A stretch of 64,000 nucleotides of DNA from NZ13-RE01 sp964612975 (GCA_964612975.1 CAZTGC010000001.1:62001-126000), one strand, 5' to 3'. Shown: positions 1-9,146, counted from the stretch's first letter. Numbers and translations are program-made. The notes: a model not told the origin generated them from the letters alone.

Positions 1-1241
1 GAAAATTAATTAGTGGGAAAATAGATATATATCGAGAACTTCCTAAAGAGAACAAATTTTTCCTAAGACCTTTGCGAGTAAATAAAGTTTTAGGAACAGA
101 ATTGCAAGAAGAAGAAATAGTTAATCAACTTTTAAGAATTGGATTCCAAGTAATCTCCCACAACCCAATCTTAGAAGTAAAAGTCCCCTCTTATCGACAG
201 GATATAAAAGAAGAGATAGATTTAATAGAAGAAATTGCAAGATTTTTTGGCTATGATAATATTCCTACCCTGCCCCTCCAGAAGGGAATAATTGTGGAAC
301 CTCCCTTAGAAGAGGAATTAATTGAAAAAAAGATTAAGAATATTTTAACCTCTTTTGGTCTAACAGAAGTAGTCAATTATAGTTTTATATCTTTTAGGGA
401 CCTTGAAAACTCAGGAATTTTAGATGTAGAAGCCTTTAAAAATTATATACCCTTGTTAAACCCATTAAGTGAAGAAAATAGTATTTTAAGAGTCTCTCTA
501 CTTCCAGGCCTTCTAAAGGTTGCTCAGACAAACTTAAACAAACAAAGAAAAGATATGTTTATATTTGAAATTGGTAAAATTTTCTTAAAAGAAAATAACA
601 AATATAAAGAAGAGAAGTGTTTAGCAATTCTTCTTTCTGGAGAATGGTTTGTTTCACCATGGAATATCTCTCCAAACATCTTAAAAGTAGACTTCTATGA
701 TTTAAAGGGTATTTTTGAGAATCTTTTTGAGGAAATATGGGGGATAGAATTGAATTTAGATAAAAGTGATTTACCATTTCTCCATCCTGCAAGGCAAGGA
801 ACAATATTCTTAAATGATAAGATTTTAGGTTTTTTAGGGGAAATAAATCCTCTTGTTATCCAAAATTATGATATAAGGGAAAGAATATATTATGGAGAGA
901 TAAATTTAGATGCTCTCCTTAAAATAAAGGAAAGACCAAAATTTAAACCACTACCTTTGTACCCTGGAGTAAAGAGGGATTTAGCTCTTTTAGTCCCTGA
1001 AAAAATGCCAGCAAAGAAAGTAGAAGAATTGATTAAGGAAGCTTCAGGAGAACTACTCCATTCCATAAAGCTTTTTGATGTATATCAAGGTGAAAAGATT
1101 GAAAAAGGATATAAGAGCTTAGCCTTTTCTCTCTTCTTCCTTTCCTTGGAGCATACCTTAACTGATGAAGAAGTAGACTCGCTAATTGAGAAAATACTTC
1201 TAAGATTTAAAGAAATAGGAGTATTTTTAAGGGTGAAATGA
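1..1241 (+). CDS. pheT: Phenylalanyl-tRNA synthetase beta subunit, 3' part (5' end outside window)
   Basis: The large subunit of the (alpha-beta)2 enzyme that charges tRNA-Phe. The reading frame is open from base 3 to the stop, so the gene begins upstream; 412 codons are visible. The visible part starts in the B5 domain (LRPLRVNKVLG), continues through the inactive synthetase-like core and ends in a ferredoxin-fold anticodon-binding domain that begins near YPGVKRDLALLV. The TTG at 72 is an internal Leu codon, not a start. The stop overlaps the mutS2 start (ATGA), so the two genes are probably cotranscribed. pheS should lie just upstream of the window. Identification is confident. Confidence 0.95.
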   Translation, partial: KLISGKIDIYRELPKENKFFLRPLRVNKVLGTELQEEEIVNQLLRIGFQVISHNPILEVKVPSYRQDIKEEIDLIEEIARFFGYDNIPTLPLQKGIIVEPPLEEELIEKKIKNILTSFGLTEVVNYSFISFRDLENSGILDVEAFKNYIPLLNPLSEENSILRVSLLPGLLKVAQTNLNKQRKDMFIFEIGKIFLKENNKYKEEKCLAILLSGEWFVSPWNISPNILKVDFYDLKGIFENLFEEIWGIELNLDKSDLPFLHPARQGTIFLNDKILGFLGEINPLVIQNYDIRERIYYGEINLDALLKIKERPKFKPLPLYPGVKRDLALLVPEKMPAKKVEELIKEASGELLHSIKLFDVYQGEKIEKGYKSLAFSLFFLSLEHTLTDEEVDSLIEKILLRFKEIGVFLRVK

Positions 1242-3565
1242 AGAAAGCATTAAAAATTTTAGAATGGGAGAAGATAATAAATGAAATTTCAAAATATGCA
1301 GAAACTTCTCTTGGAAAGGAGAAAATCCTCTCCCTTATCCCAACGAATGAAAATTTTCTAATTGAAAAATGGTATAAGGAAAATAAGGAAGCCTTTAGGA
1401 CTATTTATGAGCTAGGATTTCCTTCTTTTTTTGGTATTAAAGATATAACTAAGTATTTAGAAAAGGGTAAAATTGGAGGAATAATTTTCCCAGAGGAATT
1501 TGAAGATATTGGATCTACCTTAGAAGCTTGGAAGAGATTAAGGGATTATCAGGAAAAATCTAAAAATATAGCTGGAAATCTATGGGGAAAGAGTATACAT
1601 GTTCTTTCTCCTCTCTTATTAGAGATAAGAAGATGCATTCAGAATGGGGAAATTTTAGATAGTGCTTCTGCAGAGTTAAAAAATATAAGAAATAAAATAT
1701 TTAAGACTCATCAAAAAATTAAAGAAACTGCAGAACATTTTCTCCAAAAAGAATGGAAGAACTTTCTTCAGGATTCTATAGTTACTATAAGACATGGAAG
1801 GTATGTTCTACCAGTTAAACAAGAGTTTAGGAACCGACTTAATGGAATTGTGCATGATCAATCTGCCTCTGGACTAACTTTTTATATTGAGCCATTACCA
1901 TTAGTAGAACTTAATAATCAATTAAATATTTTAGAGTTAGAAGAAAAAAAAGAGATAGAAAGAATTTTAAGAAGGCTTACTGATTTTTTAATTTCCTATG
2001 AAAAGGAAATATTGGAAAATTTAGAGAATACTTCATATTTAGATTTTGTGTATGCAAAGCTTCGTTGGGCTGAAAAATATAAATGTATCTTACCTGAAAT
2101 AGAAAAAAGACCAGTAATTATATTAAGGGATGCAAGACATCCCTTTTTAGGAGAAAGAGCTGTCCCAATAACCTTAGAAGTAGGTAGAAGATTTAATACT
2201 TTAGTAATTACAGGCCCAAATACGGGAGGAAAGACTGTTACATTAAAAACTATAGGAGTTTTTATTCTTTTAAATCAGGCAGGAATTCCTGTCCCTGCAA
2301 AGGATGGAACTTTGTTAGGGATATTCGACAAAATTTTTTTAGATATAGGAGACGAACAAAGTATTGAGCAGAACTTAAGTACTTTTTCTTCGCATCTTAC
2401 AAATATTATTGAAGTAGTGAATTACTTAGAAAATAATTCCAATCAGGAAAATATCTTGATTTTATTAGATGAACTTGGAGCAGGAACTGATCCTCAGGAA
2501 GGGTCAGCTCTTGCTTTATCCCTTCTTGAGTGTTTCCACTCTAAGGGCACAATAAATGTTATAGCAACCCATTTCCCTCAGTTAAAAATAGTTGCAAGCA
2601 AATATGAGGGGATGGAAAATGCCTCAATGGATTTTGATGAAGAAACTTTGAGACCCTTATACAAGATTAATTTAGGAATTCCAGGAAAAAGTAATGCATT
2701 GAAGATTGCAAAAAAATTAGGATTATCCCAGAAGATAATAGAGAGAGCATATAATTTTCTCTCATCTCATGAAATAAAGGTTGAGGAACTAATTGGAGAA
2801 CTTCAGAGGGAAAAGCAAAAGCTTCAAAGGGAATATGAAGAATTAAATAAAATAAGAAAAGAATTAGAGATAGAAAAAAAATATTTAGAAGAAGAGAAAA
2901 AGAAGATTATAGAAGAAAAAAAACTTTTAAAAAATAAAGAGATCAATAAATTATTGAAGGAACTTAATGAATTGGAGGAAAAGATTAGAGAAATTATAAG
3001 AAAACTTCAAGAAGAATCTATATCCATGCAAACTGCCCAAAAAATTCAAAGGGAAATTAGAGAATTATCTTTACAAATTAGAGAAAAGAGGGAAGAGGAG
3101 AGAGAAGTATATATCCCTAATCTTGGAGAAAAAGTTAAAATAAAAGATTCCAATAAAGAAGGAATTGTATTGGATAAAGATGAGGAAAAGGGAGTTGCTT
3201 TGATTCAATTAGGAGTGTTAAGATTAAATATACCATTTGAAAATTTGGAGAAGGCAATTGGGGAAAGGGATGTTATTATTCCAACTTTTATTAAAGTAGA
3301 GAGAAAAAAATATGTTCCTATGGAGATTAGTATTAGGCAACTAAATGTGGAAGAAGGGTTAGAAGTATTAAAAAAATTTTTAGAGGATGCTTTTTTAGCC
3401 GGTCTTCCTCGAATTAGAATTATTCATGGAAAGGGTACTGGGAAATTAAAGAAAGCAGTCCATGAGTATTTATCTACTGTTAATTATGTTAAAGAATTTT
3501 ATACTGCATCTTCTATAGAGGGAGGTGAAGGGGCTACTATTGTTATTTTAGAAAAGCCCTCCTAA
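1238..3565 (+). CDS. mutS2: MutS2 family DNA mismatch/recombination ATPase with Smr nuclease domain
   Basis: 775 residues, the usual MutS2 length. Visible are the MutS core and ATPase with Walker A GPNTGGKT at residues 326-333 and Walker B ILILLDELGAGTDP near 404-417. A long charged coiled coil follows at about 505-620, then a C-terminal Smr domain with HGKGTGKLKKAVHEYL. MutS2 lacks the mismatch-recognition domain of MutS. In studied bacteria it acts on recombination intermediates, and in Bacillus also on collided ribosomes; which role applies here cannot be read from sequence. It starts inside the pheT stop (4-base overlap) and is followed directly by the LptF/G-type gene. Confidence 0.95.
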   Translation: MKKALKILEWEKIINEISKYAETSLGKEKILSLIPTNENFLIEKWYKENKEAFRTIYELGFPSFFGIKDITKYLEKGKIGGIIFPEEFEDIGSTLEAWKRLRDYQEKSKNIAGNLWGKSIHVLSPLLLEIRRCIQNGEILDSASAELKNIRNKIFKTHQKIKETAEHFLQKEWKNFLQDSIVTIRHGRYVLPVKQEFRNRLNGIVHDQSASGLTFYIEPLPLVELNNQLNILELEEKKEIERILRRLTDFLISYEKEILENLENTSYLDFVYAKLRWAEKYKCILPEIEKRPVIILRDARHPFLGERAVPITLEVGRRFNTLVITGPNTGGKTVTLKTIGVFILLNQAGIPVPAKDGTLLGIFDKIFLDIGDEQSIEQNLSTFSSHLTNIIEVVNYLENNSNQENILILLDELGAGTDPQEGSALALSLLECFHSKGTINVIATHFPQLKIVASKYEGMENASMDFDEETLRPLYKINLGIPGKSNALKIAKKLGLSQKIIERAYNFLSSHEIKVEELIGELQREKQKLQREYEELNKIRKELEIEKKYLEEEKKKIIEEKKLLKNKEINKLLKELNELEEKIREIIRKLQEESISMQTAQKIQREIRELSLQIREKREEEREVYIPNLGEKVKIKDSNKEGIVLDKDEEKGVALIQLGVLRLNIPFENLEKAIGERDVIIPTFIKVERKKYVPMEISIRQLNVEEGLEVLKKFLEDAFLAGLPRIRIIHGKGTGKLKKAVHEYLSTVNYVKEFYTASSIEGGEGATIVILEKPS

Positions 3566-4636
3566 TTGAGGATTATAAATAAATATTTTCTAAAAAGTTT
3601 TATTCCTGTTTTTATATTTGGAATTTTCTTATTTACCTCTATTCTTATTGTCTCACCTCTTTTTGAGATTATGGATCTTATAATAAGTAGATCTATGGAA
3701 TTGGCAATTGCTCTAAGAATTTTTATTTTGAAAATTCCTCCTTACCTTACTTATACTTTTCCTATGGCAATTTTCTTAGCAGTTATTTACATAATTGGCC
3801 AATTCATTGAAAGAGGAGAAATCATGGCAATGAAGGCTTCTGGGGCAAGCCTTTCTAATTTTCTTCCACCTTTACTTATTTTTTCCTTCGGAGTTTTATT
3901 ACTCATGTTTTGTTTTAATGAAATAATATCCCCTAAGGCTATGGAGAGGGAAAAGATTTTATATAGACAAGTAATATCAAGAGCAGTTCCAATTCCAGAT
4001 AAGGAAAATATATTTTTTAGAGATAATAATAATTTTTATTTTTTTAGAAGATTTTCTCCTCAAAATCAAGAAATTAAAGAATTACTTCTAATTCAATTGA
4101 TAAAAGGGGAAATTAAAGAAATAATTACAGCTAAAGGGGCTAAATGGTATCCAAATCAAGGATGGATTTTTTACGAAGGGAAAATTTATGTTTTAAATTC
4201 CGTTGGAGATATGATTTTTCAGGGAGAATTTAGAGAAAAAAGAGTAATTTTAAATAGAACACCTGATGAGATTATACCTTCTACAAAACCTGTAAATGAA
4301 ATGTCCATATGGGAAATAATTGACCAGATAAGACTATTTCAGGGAAGTGGTATAAATTTAATAAATCTTTGGACAGAATTCTATATAAGATTTGCGTTAC
4401 CCTTTACATGTCCTATTTTTGCTCTTTTAGCTTTGGGTTTAGGATTGGAGACTAAAAAAGGTGGAAGATCTTTAAGTTTTGGTTTAAGCGTTATTACAAT
4501 TTTTGTTTACTATATAATATTCTCCATAGGAAGATCCTTAGCAAAGGCTGGAATTTTTTCTCCAATTTTAGGAGCATGGCTTGGGAATATGGTTTTCTTA
4601 ATTGTATCTTTAATCTTCTTGAGAAAAAAGCTTTAA
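3566..4636 (+). CDS. LptF/LptG (YjgP/YjgQ) family permease
   Basis: 356 residues. The family forms the membrane part of the Lpt ABC machine that extracts lipopolysaccharide from the inner membrane. An N-terminal segment with hydrophobic helices (about residues 10-110) is followed by a periplasmic beta-jellyroll-like stretch (about 120-260) and three C-terminal hydrophobic helices, the family pattern. The start is a TTG directly after the mutS2 stop with no clear Shine-Dalgarno, so translational coupling is likely. Only one LptF/G-type gene is present; a second copy, LptB and LptC would have to be elsewhere. Its 3' end overlaps rlmH convergently by 4 bases. I cannot say whether it is LptF or LptG. 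Confidence 0.85.
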   Translation: MRIINKYFLKSFIPVFIFGIFLFTSILIVSPLFEIMDLIISRSMELAIALRIFILKIPPYLTYTFPMAIFLAVIYIIGQFIERGEIMAMKASGASLSNFLPPLLIFSFGVLLLMFCFNEIISPKAMEREKILYRQVISRAVPIPDKENIFFRDNNNFYFFRRFSPQNQEIKELLLIQLIKGEIKEIITAKGAKWYPNQGWIFYEGKIYVLNSVGDMIFQGEFREKRVILNRTPDEIIPSTKPVNEMSIWEIIDQIRLFQGSGINLINLWTEFYIRFALPFTCPIFALLALGLGLETKKGGRSLSFGLSVITIFVYYIIFSIGRSLAKAGIFSPILGAWLGNMVFLIVSLIFLRKKL

Positions 4637-5094
4637 TAATGATAAGGCTCATTTTTGATGATTTTAAAGCTTCTATAAATCTGTTCTAATAGTATTAGGA
4701 GAGCAAATTCATGGGTAAAGGTTAATTTTGAAAGAGAAATTACTAAATCTGAATTCTTTTTTATGTTTTCTGAAAGTCCAAAAATTCCTCCAATTGTAAA
4801 AGAAATGCATAAATCCTTAGAGATCTCAAAAAAGTTCTTTATTTTATTTGCTAAATCGTAAGAAGTTAATAGAACTCCTTCTCTATCTAATGCTATATTC
4901 TGAGATTCTTTTATATATTTTTTAATTAATTCCTCCTCCCTTATTAATGCTTGGGGAGGAGGAAGATGTGTAAGATTTGGGATATCTATAATTTCTATTT
5001 TTGAATAAGTTTTTATTCTTTTTAAGTATTCATCTACTCCCTTTTTTATAAAATCATTCCTCAATTTACCCACTAATATTATTTTTATAATCAC
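4633..5094 (-). CDS. rlmH: 23S rRNA (pseudouridine1915-N3)-methyltransferase RlmH
   Basis: 153 residues, the normal size for this small SPOUT-class methyltransferase. It methylates pseudouridine 1915 in helix 69 of 23S rRNA. The family hallmarks are visible: FTIGGIFGLSENI (glycine-rich AdoMet loop), LTFTHEFALLILLEQIYR, and the C-terminal end NEPYHY. The start is GTG, one base after the htrA stop, so it is probably translated by coupling as the last gene of the rseC-to-rlmH operon. Its tail overlaps the converging permease gene by 4 bases. Confidence 0.95.
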   Translation of the reverse strand: MIIKIILVGKLRNDFIKKGVDEYLKRIKTYSKIEIIDIPNLTHLPPPQALIREEELIKKYIKESQNIALDREGVLLTSYDLANKIKNFFEISKDLCISFTIGGIFGLSENIKKNSDLVISLSKLTFTHEFALLILLEQIYRSFKIIKNEPYHY

Positions 5095-5095
5095 A

Positions 5096-6262
5096 TCAGT
5101 ATATATGCTCTGGAGCTGCAGAAAGTTGTAATTTTACATTATATTCTCTTCCATCTCTTATATAAGTTAAAGTAACCCAATCCCCAACTTTTCTTTTTTG
5201 AACTTCTGCTCTTAATTCTTCCATTGTTTCTACAGGCTTCCCATCAATTTTTGTTATGATATCTCCTCCTATTATTAGGGGCATATCATCTATATATATC
5301 TGCCTATAACCTCCCTTTAACCCCACTTTATCTGCAGGACTTCCAGGAATAACTTCTGCTACTACAACTCCTTTATTTACAGGAAATTTTATATAATTCA
5401 AATATTCTACTTCTATCGCATAACCTTTTATTCCAATCCAAGGATATGTAATCTTCCCTTCTTTAATTAATTTATCTGCTATTTCCTTTGCTTTATTTAT
5501 TGGTATTGCGAAACCTATTCCCTGAGCATTACTTTGAATTGCAGTATTTATTCCAATAACTTCTCCTTTAATATTTAACAAGGGGCCTCCACTATTTCCT
5601 GGATTAATAGCTGCATCTGTTTGTATAAGATTTTCCAATCTTACTCCACTTGATTCCACTATTGTTCTATTTAATGCACTTATTATCCCAAGGGTTACCG
5701 TTCTATTAAGTCCATAAGGGTTTCCTATTGCAATAGCAAATTGTCCTGGTTTTAAAATATCAGAATTTCCTAATGGTAAATAAGGAAAATTCTCACCCTC
5801 TATCTTAATTACTGCTAAATCTGATCTTTTGTCGTAGCCTATCAGTCTTCCTTGATATTTTTTCCCTTCAGATAAAGTTACATCAATTTTTCTTGCCTTC
5901 TCAACAACATGATAATTGGTTATTATGTATCCCTTTGGATCGATTATAAATCCTGATCCAACGCCAGGAACAGGAGTAATTCCAAAAAAGAAATCCTCTA
6001 CTAAGGTTACAGTACTGATATTTACTACTGCTGGCATTACTTTATTTACTATAGAGACAATGTCTCTTTCAAAGGCATCTAAACTTTTTGGAATATAAAC
6101 TTCCTGAGTTTGTATAATACTATTGTTATAGGAGATTTTTTCTTGAGAGTTTTGTCTTTTAATTAAATAGTATCCTCCAACAGTTCCAATTAAACCCCCT
6201 AATAATGCTCCAACAATGAATATTGCTAATAATACTTGCCATACTCCTTTTTCTTTTTTCAT
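5096..6262 (-). CDS. htrA: HtrA/DegP-like serine protease, membrane anchored, one PDZ domain
   Basis: 388 residues. One N-terminal hydrophobic segment (about 9-33) should anchor the protein with the protease domain outside the cytoplasm. The trypsin-like catalytic triad is complete: His118 in NYHVV, Asp148 in KRSDLAVIK and Ser224 in GNSGGPL. A single PDZ domain follows (about 285-380). This is the DegS/HtrA-type layout used for degrading or sensing misfolded envelope proteins. ATG is preceded by GGAGGTG. It lies between proC and rlmH in the minus-strand operon; no regulator of envelope stress other than the RseC-like gene is nearby. Confidence 0.93.
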   Translation of the reverse strand: MKKEKGVWQVLLAIFIVGALLGGLIGTVGGYYLIKRQNSQEKISYNNSIIQTQEVYIPKSLDAFERDIVSIVNKVMPAVVNISTVTLVEDFFFGITPVPGVGSGFIIDPKGYIITNYHVVEKARKIDVTLSEGKKYQGRLIGYDKRSDLAVIKIEGENFPYLPLGNSDILKPGQFAIAIGNPYGLNRTVTLGIISALNRTIVESSGVRLENLIQTDAAINPGNSGGPLLNIKGEVIGINTAIQSNAQGIGFAIPINKAKEIADKLIKEGKITYPWIGIKGYAIEVEYLNYIKFPVNKGVVVAEVIPGSPADKVGLKGGYRQIYIDDMPLIIGGDIITKIDGKPVETMEELRAEVQKRKVGDWVTLTYIRDGREYNVKLQLSAAPEHIY

Positions 6263-6265
6263 CTT

Positions 6266-7075
6266 CTACACCTCCTTAAAAATTTCTTCTATTTCCTTTG
6301 ATCTTTCCTCTGCCTTAGATATAGACTCCATAATTACTCCTATTATTCCTTCGGAATATAATTCCTCCAATCCCATAATAGTTGTGCCGCCAGGAGAACT
6401 TGTTTTCTTAATTAAATCTTCAAAGGAATAATCCTTTTCTTTAATTAGCTCAATTGCTCCTAAGAAAAGTTGAAGGGTCAATAATTTTGCAAGATCATAG
6501 GAAAGGCCCTTTTTAACTCCTGCTAATGTAAAACCTTGAAAAATTAAAGATACAAAAGCAGGTCCACTTCCCGTTAACGCAGTAATAATATTGAAATGTT
6601 TTTCTGGAATCTCCCATACTTCTCCTAAACCTGTAAAAATCTCTTTTACTCTGTTTAGATCATCTTCTGTATACTTATTACCTGTTATAGCAATAGCGCC
6701 CTTTTTTACAATTAAAGGTAGATTAGGCATAATTCTAAAAATACTTTTTGCTTTATAAAGATATTTTTCTAAATAACTTAAGGGCACTCCTGCAGCAATG
6801 GATATATATATTTGATCCTCCTTAACATTTATGGAAATTTCTTTTAAGACTTCCTCAATATTTTGAGGTTTTACAGAAAGAATTAATATTCTACAGTTAT
6901 CAACAACTTCTAAGTTGTTTTCTGTTACTTTTATTCCATATCTATTCTTTAAAAAATCCCTTCTTTCTTTAATCGGCTCCGAAATAAGGATTTGAGCGGG
7001 TGAATACAGTTGAGAATCTAGAATACCAGAAATTATTGCTTCTCCCATCATGCCTCCGCCAATAATTCCTATCAT
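6266..7075 (-). CDS. proC: Pyrroline-5-carboxylate reductase (proline biosynthesis, last step)
   Basis: 269 residues, normal for ProC. It reduces 1-pyrroline-5-carboxylate to proline with NAD(P)H. The N-terminal Rossmann motif GIIGGGMMGEA (residues 3-13) is clear. The C-terminal dimer domain carries ALTGSGPAFV and TSSPGGTTIMGLEEL, both typical of the family. The ATG follows AGAGGTG. proA lies 11 bases upstream, so the two proline genes are adjacent. The kinase gene proB, usually next to proA, is not in this window. Confidence 0.96.
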   Translation of the reverse strand: MIGIIGGGMMGEAIISGILDSQLYSPAQILISEPIKERRDFLKNRYGIKVTENNLEVVDNCRILILSVKPQNIEEVLKEISINVKEDQIYISIAAGVPLSYLEKYLYKAKSIFRIMPNLPLIVKKGAIAITGNKYTEDDLNRVKEIFTGLGEVWEIPEKHFNIITALTGSGPAFVSLIFQGFTLAGVKKGLSYDLAKLLTLQLFLGAIELIKEKDYSFEDLIKKTSSPGGTTIMGLEELYSEGIIGVIMESISKAEERSKEIEEIFKEV

Positions 7076-7086
7076 AAAAGCACCTC

Positions 7087-8334
7087 TTATTCTCTTATTT
7101 GTCCTTCTCCAAAAATAATATATTTTGTAGTTGTAAGTTCCTTTAATCCCATGGGTCCCCTTGCATGAAGTTTTTGAGTAGAGATACCAATTTCTGCCCC
7201 TAAACCAAACTCTCCTCCATCGGTAAATCTTGTTGATGCATTTACATATACCGCAGCAGCATCTACCTTTCTTAAGAAAGTTAATGCCTTTTGATAGTTA
7301 TTCGTAATAATTCCCTCGGAATGTTTTGTATTATACTTATTTATATGTTCTATAGCAGAATCCAATGAATCAACAATTTTTACTGCAATAATAAGATCCA
7401 AATATTCAGTATACCAATCTTCCTCTGTTGCTTCTATAATTTCAGGTAATATTTTTCTTGCTTCAGGACATCCTCTGATTTCTACCCCTGCAGATTTTAA
7501 TTTTTTATATATTCTTGGAAGAAAACTTTCTGCGATCTTTTTATGAATAAGAATTTTTTCAATAGCATTACATACAGATGGTCTTTGAACCTTTGCATTA
7601 TATATAATTTCTTCTGCCATACTAAAATCTGCATCCTCATCTACATAAATATGATTATTTCCTGCTCCTGTTTCGATAACAGGAACTTTTGATTTTTCTA
7701 TAACATATCGGATAAAATTTGCACTCCCTCTTGGAATAACAACATCAACATAATCTCTCATCTTAAGGATTTCCTGGACAATTTCATACTCAGGTGATTC
7801 AATAATTTGAATTGCATCTACCGGGATTTTCATTTCTTTTAAGGCATCTCTCATTATATTTCCGAGAATAACGTTAGAAAACAGTGCATCGGCGCTTCCC
7901 CTCAATACTATAGAATTTCCAGATTTTATTGCTAAAGTTGCTCCATCTACAGTTACGTTTGGTCTTGCCTCATAAATTAGAGCAATAACCCCAATGGGAA
8001 CCCTCATTTGTCCTACTAAAATTCCATTGGGTCTTTTTTGTAGAGATATAATTTCTCCTACAGGATCAGGAAGTCTAATGACATCTTCAATACTTTTAAT
8101 AATATCCTTTATTCTTTTTTCATTTAGCAAAATTCTGTCAAGTAATGCTTTACTTAGTCCCTTTTGTTGTCCTCTTTCCATGTCCTTTGCATTTTCTTCT
8201 AATATTTTTTCCATATTTTTATCTATATTTTCTGCAATTCTTTCTAAAGCATTATTTTTTTCAATAGTGCTTACCAGGGATAAGGAATAACTTGCTAATT
8301 TTGCCCTTCTCAATTTCTCAATATAATTTTCCAT
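7087..8334 (-). CDS. proA: Glutamate-5-semialdehyde dehydrogenase (gamma-glutamyl phosphate reductase)
   Basis: 415 residues from the ATG chosen here. It reduces gamma-glutamyl phosphate to glutamate semialdehyde with NADPH, the second step of proline synthesis. The aldehyde dehydrogenase-type catalytic Cys is Cys255 in QRPSVCNAIEK, and the family stretches YEARPNVTVDGA and PRGSANFIRYV are present. A TTG seven codons upstream (8355) would also keep the frame open and overlap the previous gene. The ATG at 8334 is preferred because GAGGTGG lies just upstream at good spacing and because it leaves a clean 13-base gap. Confidence 0.95.
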   Translation of the reverse strand: MENYIEKLRRAKLASYSLSLVSTIEKNNALERIAENIDKNMEKILEENAKDMERGQQKGLSKALLDRILLNEKRIKDIIKSIEDVIRLPDPVGEIISLQKRPNGILVGQMRVPIGVIALIYEARPNVTVDGATLAIKSGNSIVLRGSADALFSNVILGNIMRDALKEMKIPVDAIQIIESPEYEIVQEILKMRDYVDVVIPRGSANFIRYVIEKSKVPVIETGAGNNHIYVDEDADFSMAEEIIYNAKVQRPSVCNAIEKILIHKKIAESFLPRIYKKLKSAGVEIRGCPEARKILPEIIEATEEDWYTEYLDLIIAVKIVDSLDSAIEHINKYNTKHSEGIITNNYQKALTFLRKVDAAAVYVNASTRFTDGGEFGLGAEIGISTQKLHARGPMGLKELTTTKYIIFGEGQIRE

Positions 8335-8347
8335 TATTCCCACCTCA

Positions 8348-8593
8348 TTATTCAAATTCAGATTCTTCCAAAATTTTTATCACTTCTATATATTCTTCAT
8401 CTGGAACTATTAAATAAACAGGAATCCCTCTTCCCATATATACAGGATCAGTATATGGAATTGCTGAAGAAACAAGTCTTGGATTAAATCCCTCAGATTT
8501 TAGAAATTCTTCAACTAATTTCCCTACTATATAATTAGGGAAAATTTTAACTAATTTCCAACCATTTGGGGGGATAAACTTATCTTTGAACAA
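8348..8593 (-). CDS. Small DUF2007-like protein (possible signal-transducing protein)
   Basis: 81 residues, TTG start. The pattern of a short beta-alpha-beta fold with NYIVGKLVEEFLKSEGF followed by a strand region and a C-terminal VPDEEYIEVIKILEE resembles DUF2007 ('putative signal transducing protein'), a ferredoxin/PII-like fold of unknown function. I am moderately sure of the family and do not know the role. The gene overlaps the end of the RseC-like gene by 14 bases and precedes proA, so it is embedded in the operon. No other start codon exists before residue 50, which supports the TTG. Confidence 0.65.
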   Translation of the reverse strand: MFKDKFIPPNGWKLVKIFPNYIVGKLVEEFLKSEGFNPRLVSSAIPYTDPVYMGRGIPVYLIVPDEEYIEVIKILEESEFE

Positions 8594-9005
8594 TTTCCTT
8601 TGCTATGGGAAGATATTTATATAAAGATTTTTTTTGGATTCTTTTGTCTAAAAATCTAACAAAGAAGAAACTAAAGACTAATCCTAAGATTCCCAAAATC
8701 AAACCAAATAATTGCGGATCTTTATTTAGATTATTACCAATTAGATATCCAATAAGAATAAAAACAAGAAAGAAGAAGAGGGGGATAATATAAACTAATG
8801 TTGCAGTTTTGTAATAGGAAGATTTTGAAATTTCTATGGAGACAATGTCTCCAATATTAGCTGAACATTGATTTATTGCTTCTAAAATAAATTTCTCACT
8901 CCTTTCCTTATGACATAGAGAACAATTAGAGCAAAAGGATGATGGGGTTAATTCAACAACAATTATATTTCCTTTTTTATCTATAATTTTACCTATTTCC
9001 TTCAT
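8580..9005 (-). CDS. RseC/MucC family membrane protein
   Basis: 141 residues. It has an N-terminal soluble part with a cysteine cluster (SFCSNCSLCHK), the basic/polar stretch ending SIEISKSSYYKTATLVYIIPL, then two transmembrane helices. This is the RseC/MucC family layout, linked in proteobacteria to sigma-E control and to SoxR reduction; the cysteines may bind an Fe-S cluster. The specific role here is unknown. The ATG at 9005 has no Shine-Dalgarno and lies 12 bases after the CCA end of tRNA-Thr. A TATAAA at 9012-9017 would put the transcription start on or next to the ATG. Confidence 0.8.
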   Translation of the reverse strand: MKEIGKIIDKKGNIIVVELTPSSFCSNCSLCHKERSEKFILEAINQCSANIGDIVSIEISKSSYYKTATLVYIIPLFFFLVFILIGYLIGNNLNKDPQLFGLILGILGLVFSFFFVRFLDKRIQKKSLYKYLPIAKEIVQR

Positions 9006-9017
9006 TTGTAATTTATA

Positions 9018-9094
9018 TGGAGCCGGAGGCCGGATTTGAACCGGCGACCTGCCGATTACGAATCGGCTGCTCTAACCACCTGAGCTACACCGGC
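9018..9094 (-). tRNA. tRNA-Thr (anticodon CGT)
   Basis: Cloverleaf read on the minus strand: anticodon stem GCCGA/TCGGC with loop TTCGTAA gives CGT, reading ACG. T arm GCCGG-TTCAAAT-CCGGC is perfect, D arm GCTC/GAGC, discriminator T, and CCA is encoded. The acceptor stem GCCGGTG/CTCCGGC pairs at six of seven positions, with a T-T mismatch at 6-67. It has its own promoter (9117-9146) and is separated from the other four tRNAs by about 130 bases. Confidence 0.95.
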
Positions 9095-9116
9095 TCAAAT
9101 TTCTTGTTCTTAATAA

Positions 9117-9146
9117 ATTATAGCTTTTAGAATTTGTTTAAGTCAA
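9117..9146 (-). promoter_or_regulatory. Promoter for tRNA-Thr (and perhaps the rseC operon)
   Basis: On the minus strand TTGACT (9141-9146) is followed after 18 bases by TATAAT (9117-9122). The predicted start is about 9110, some 15 bases before the tRNA. No terminator is visible between tRNA-Thr and the RseC-like gene, so transcripts may read on into the operon. Confidence 0.7.
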
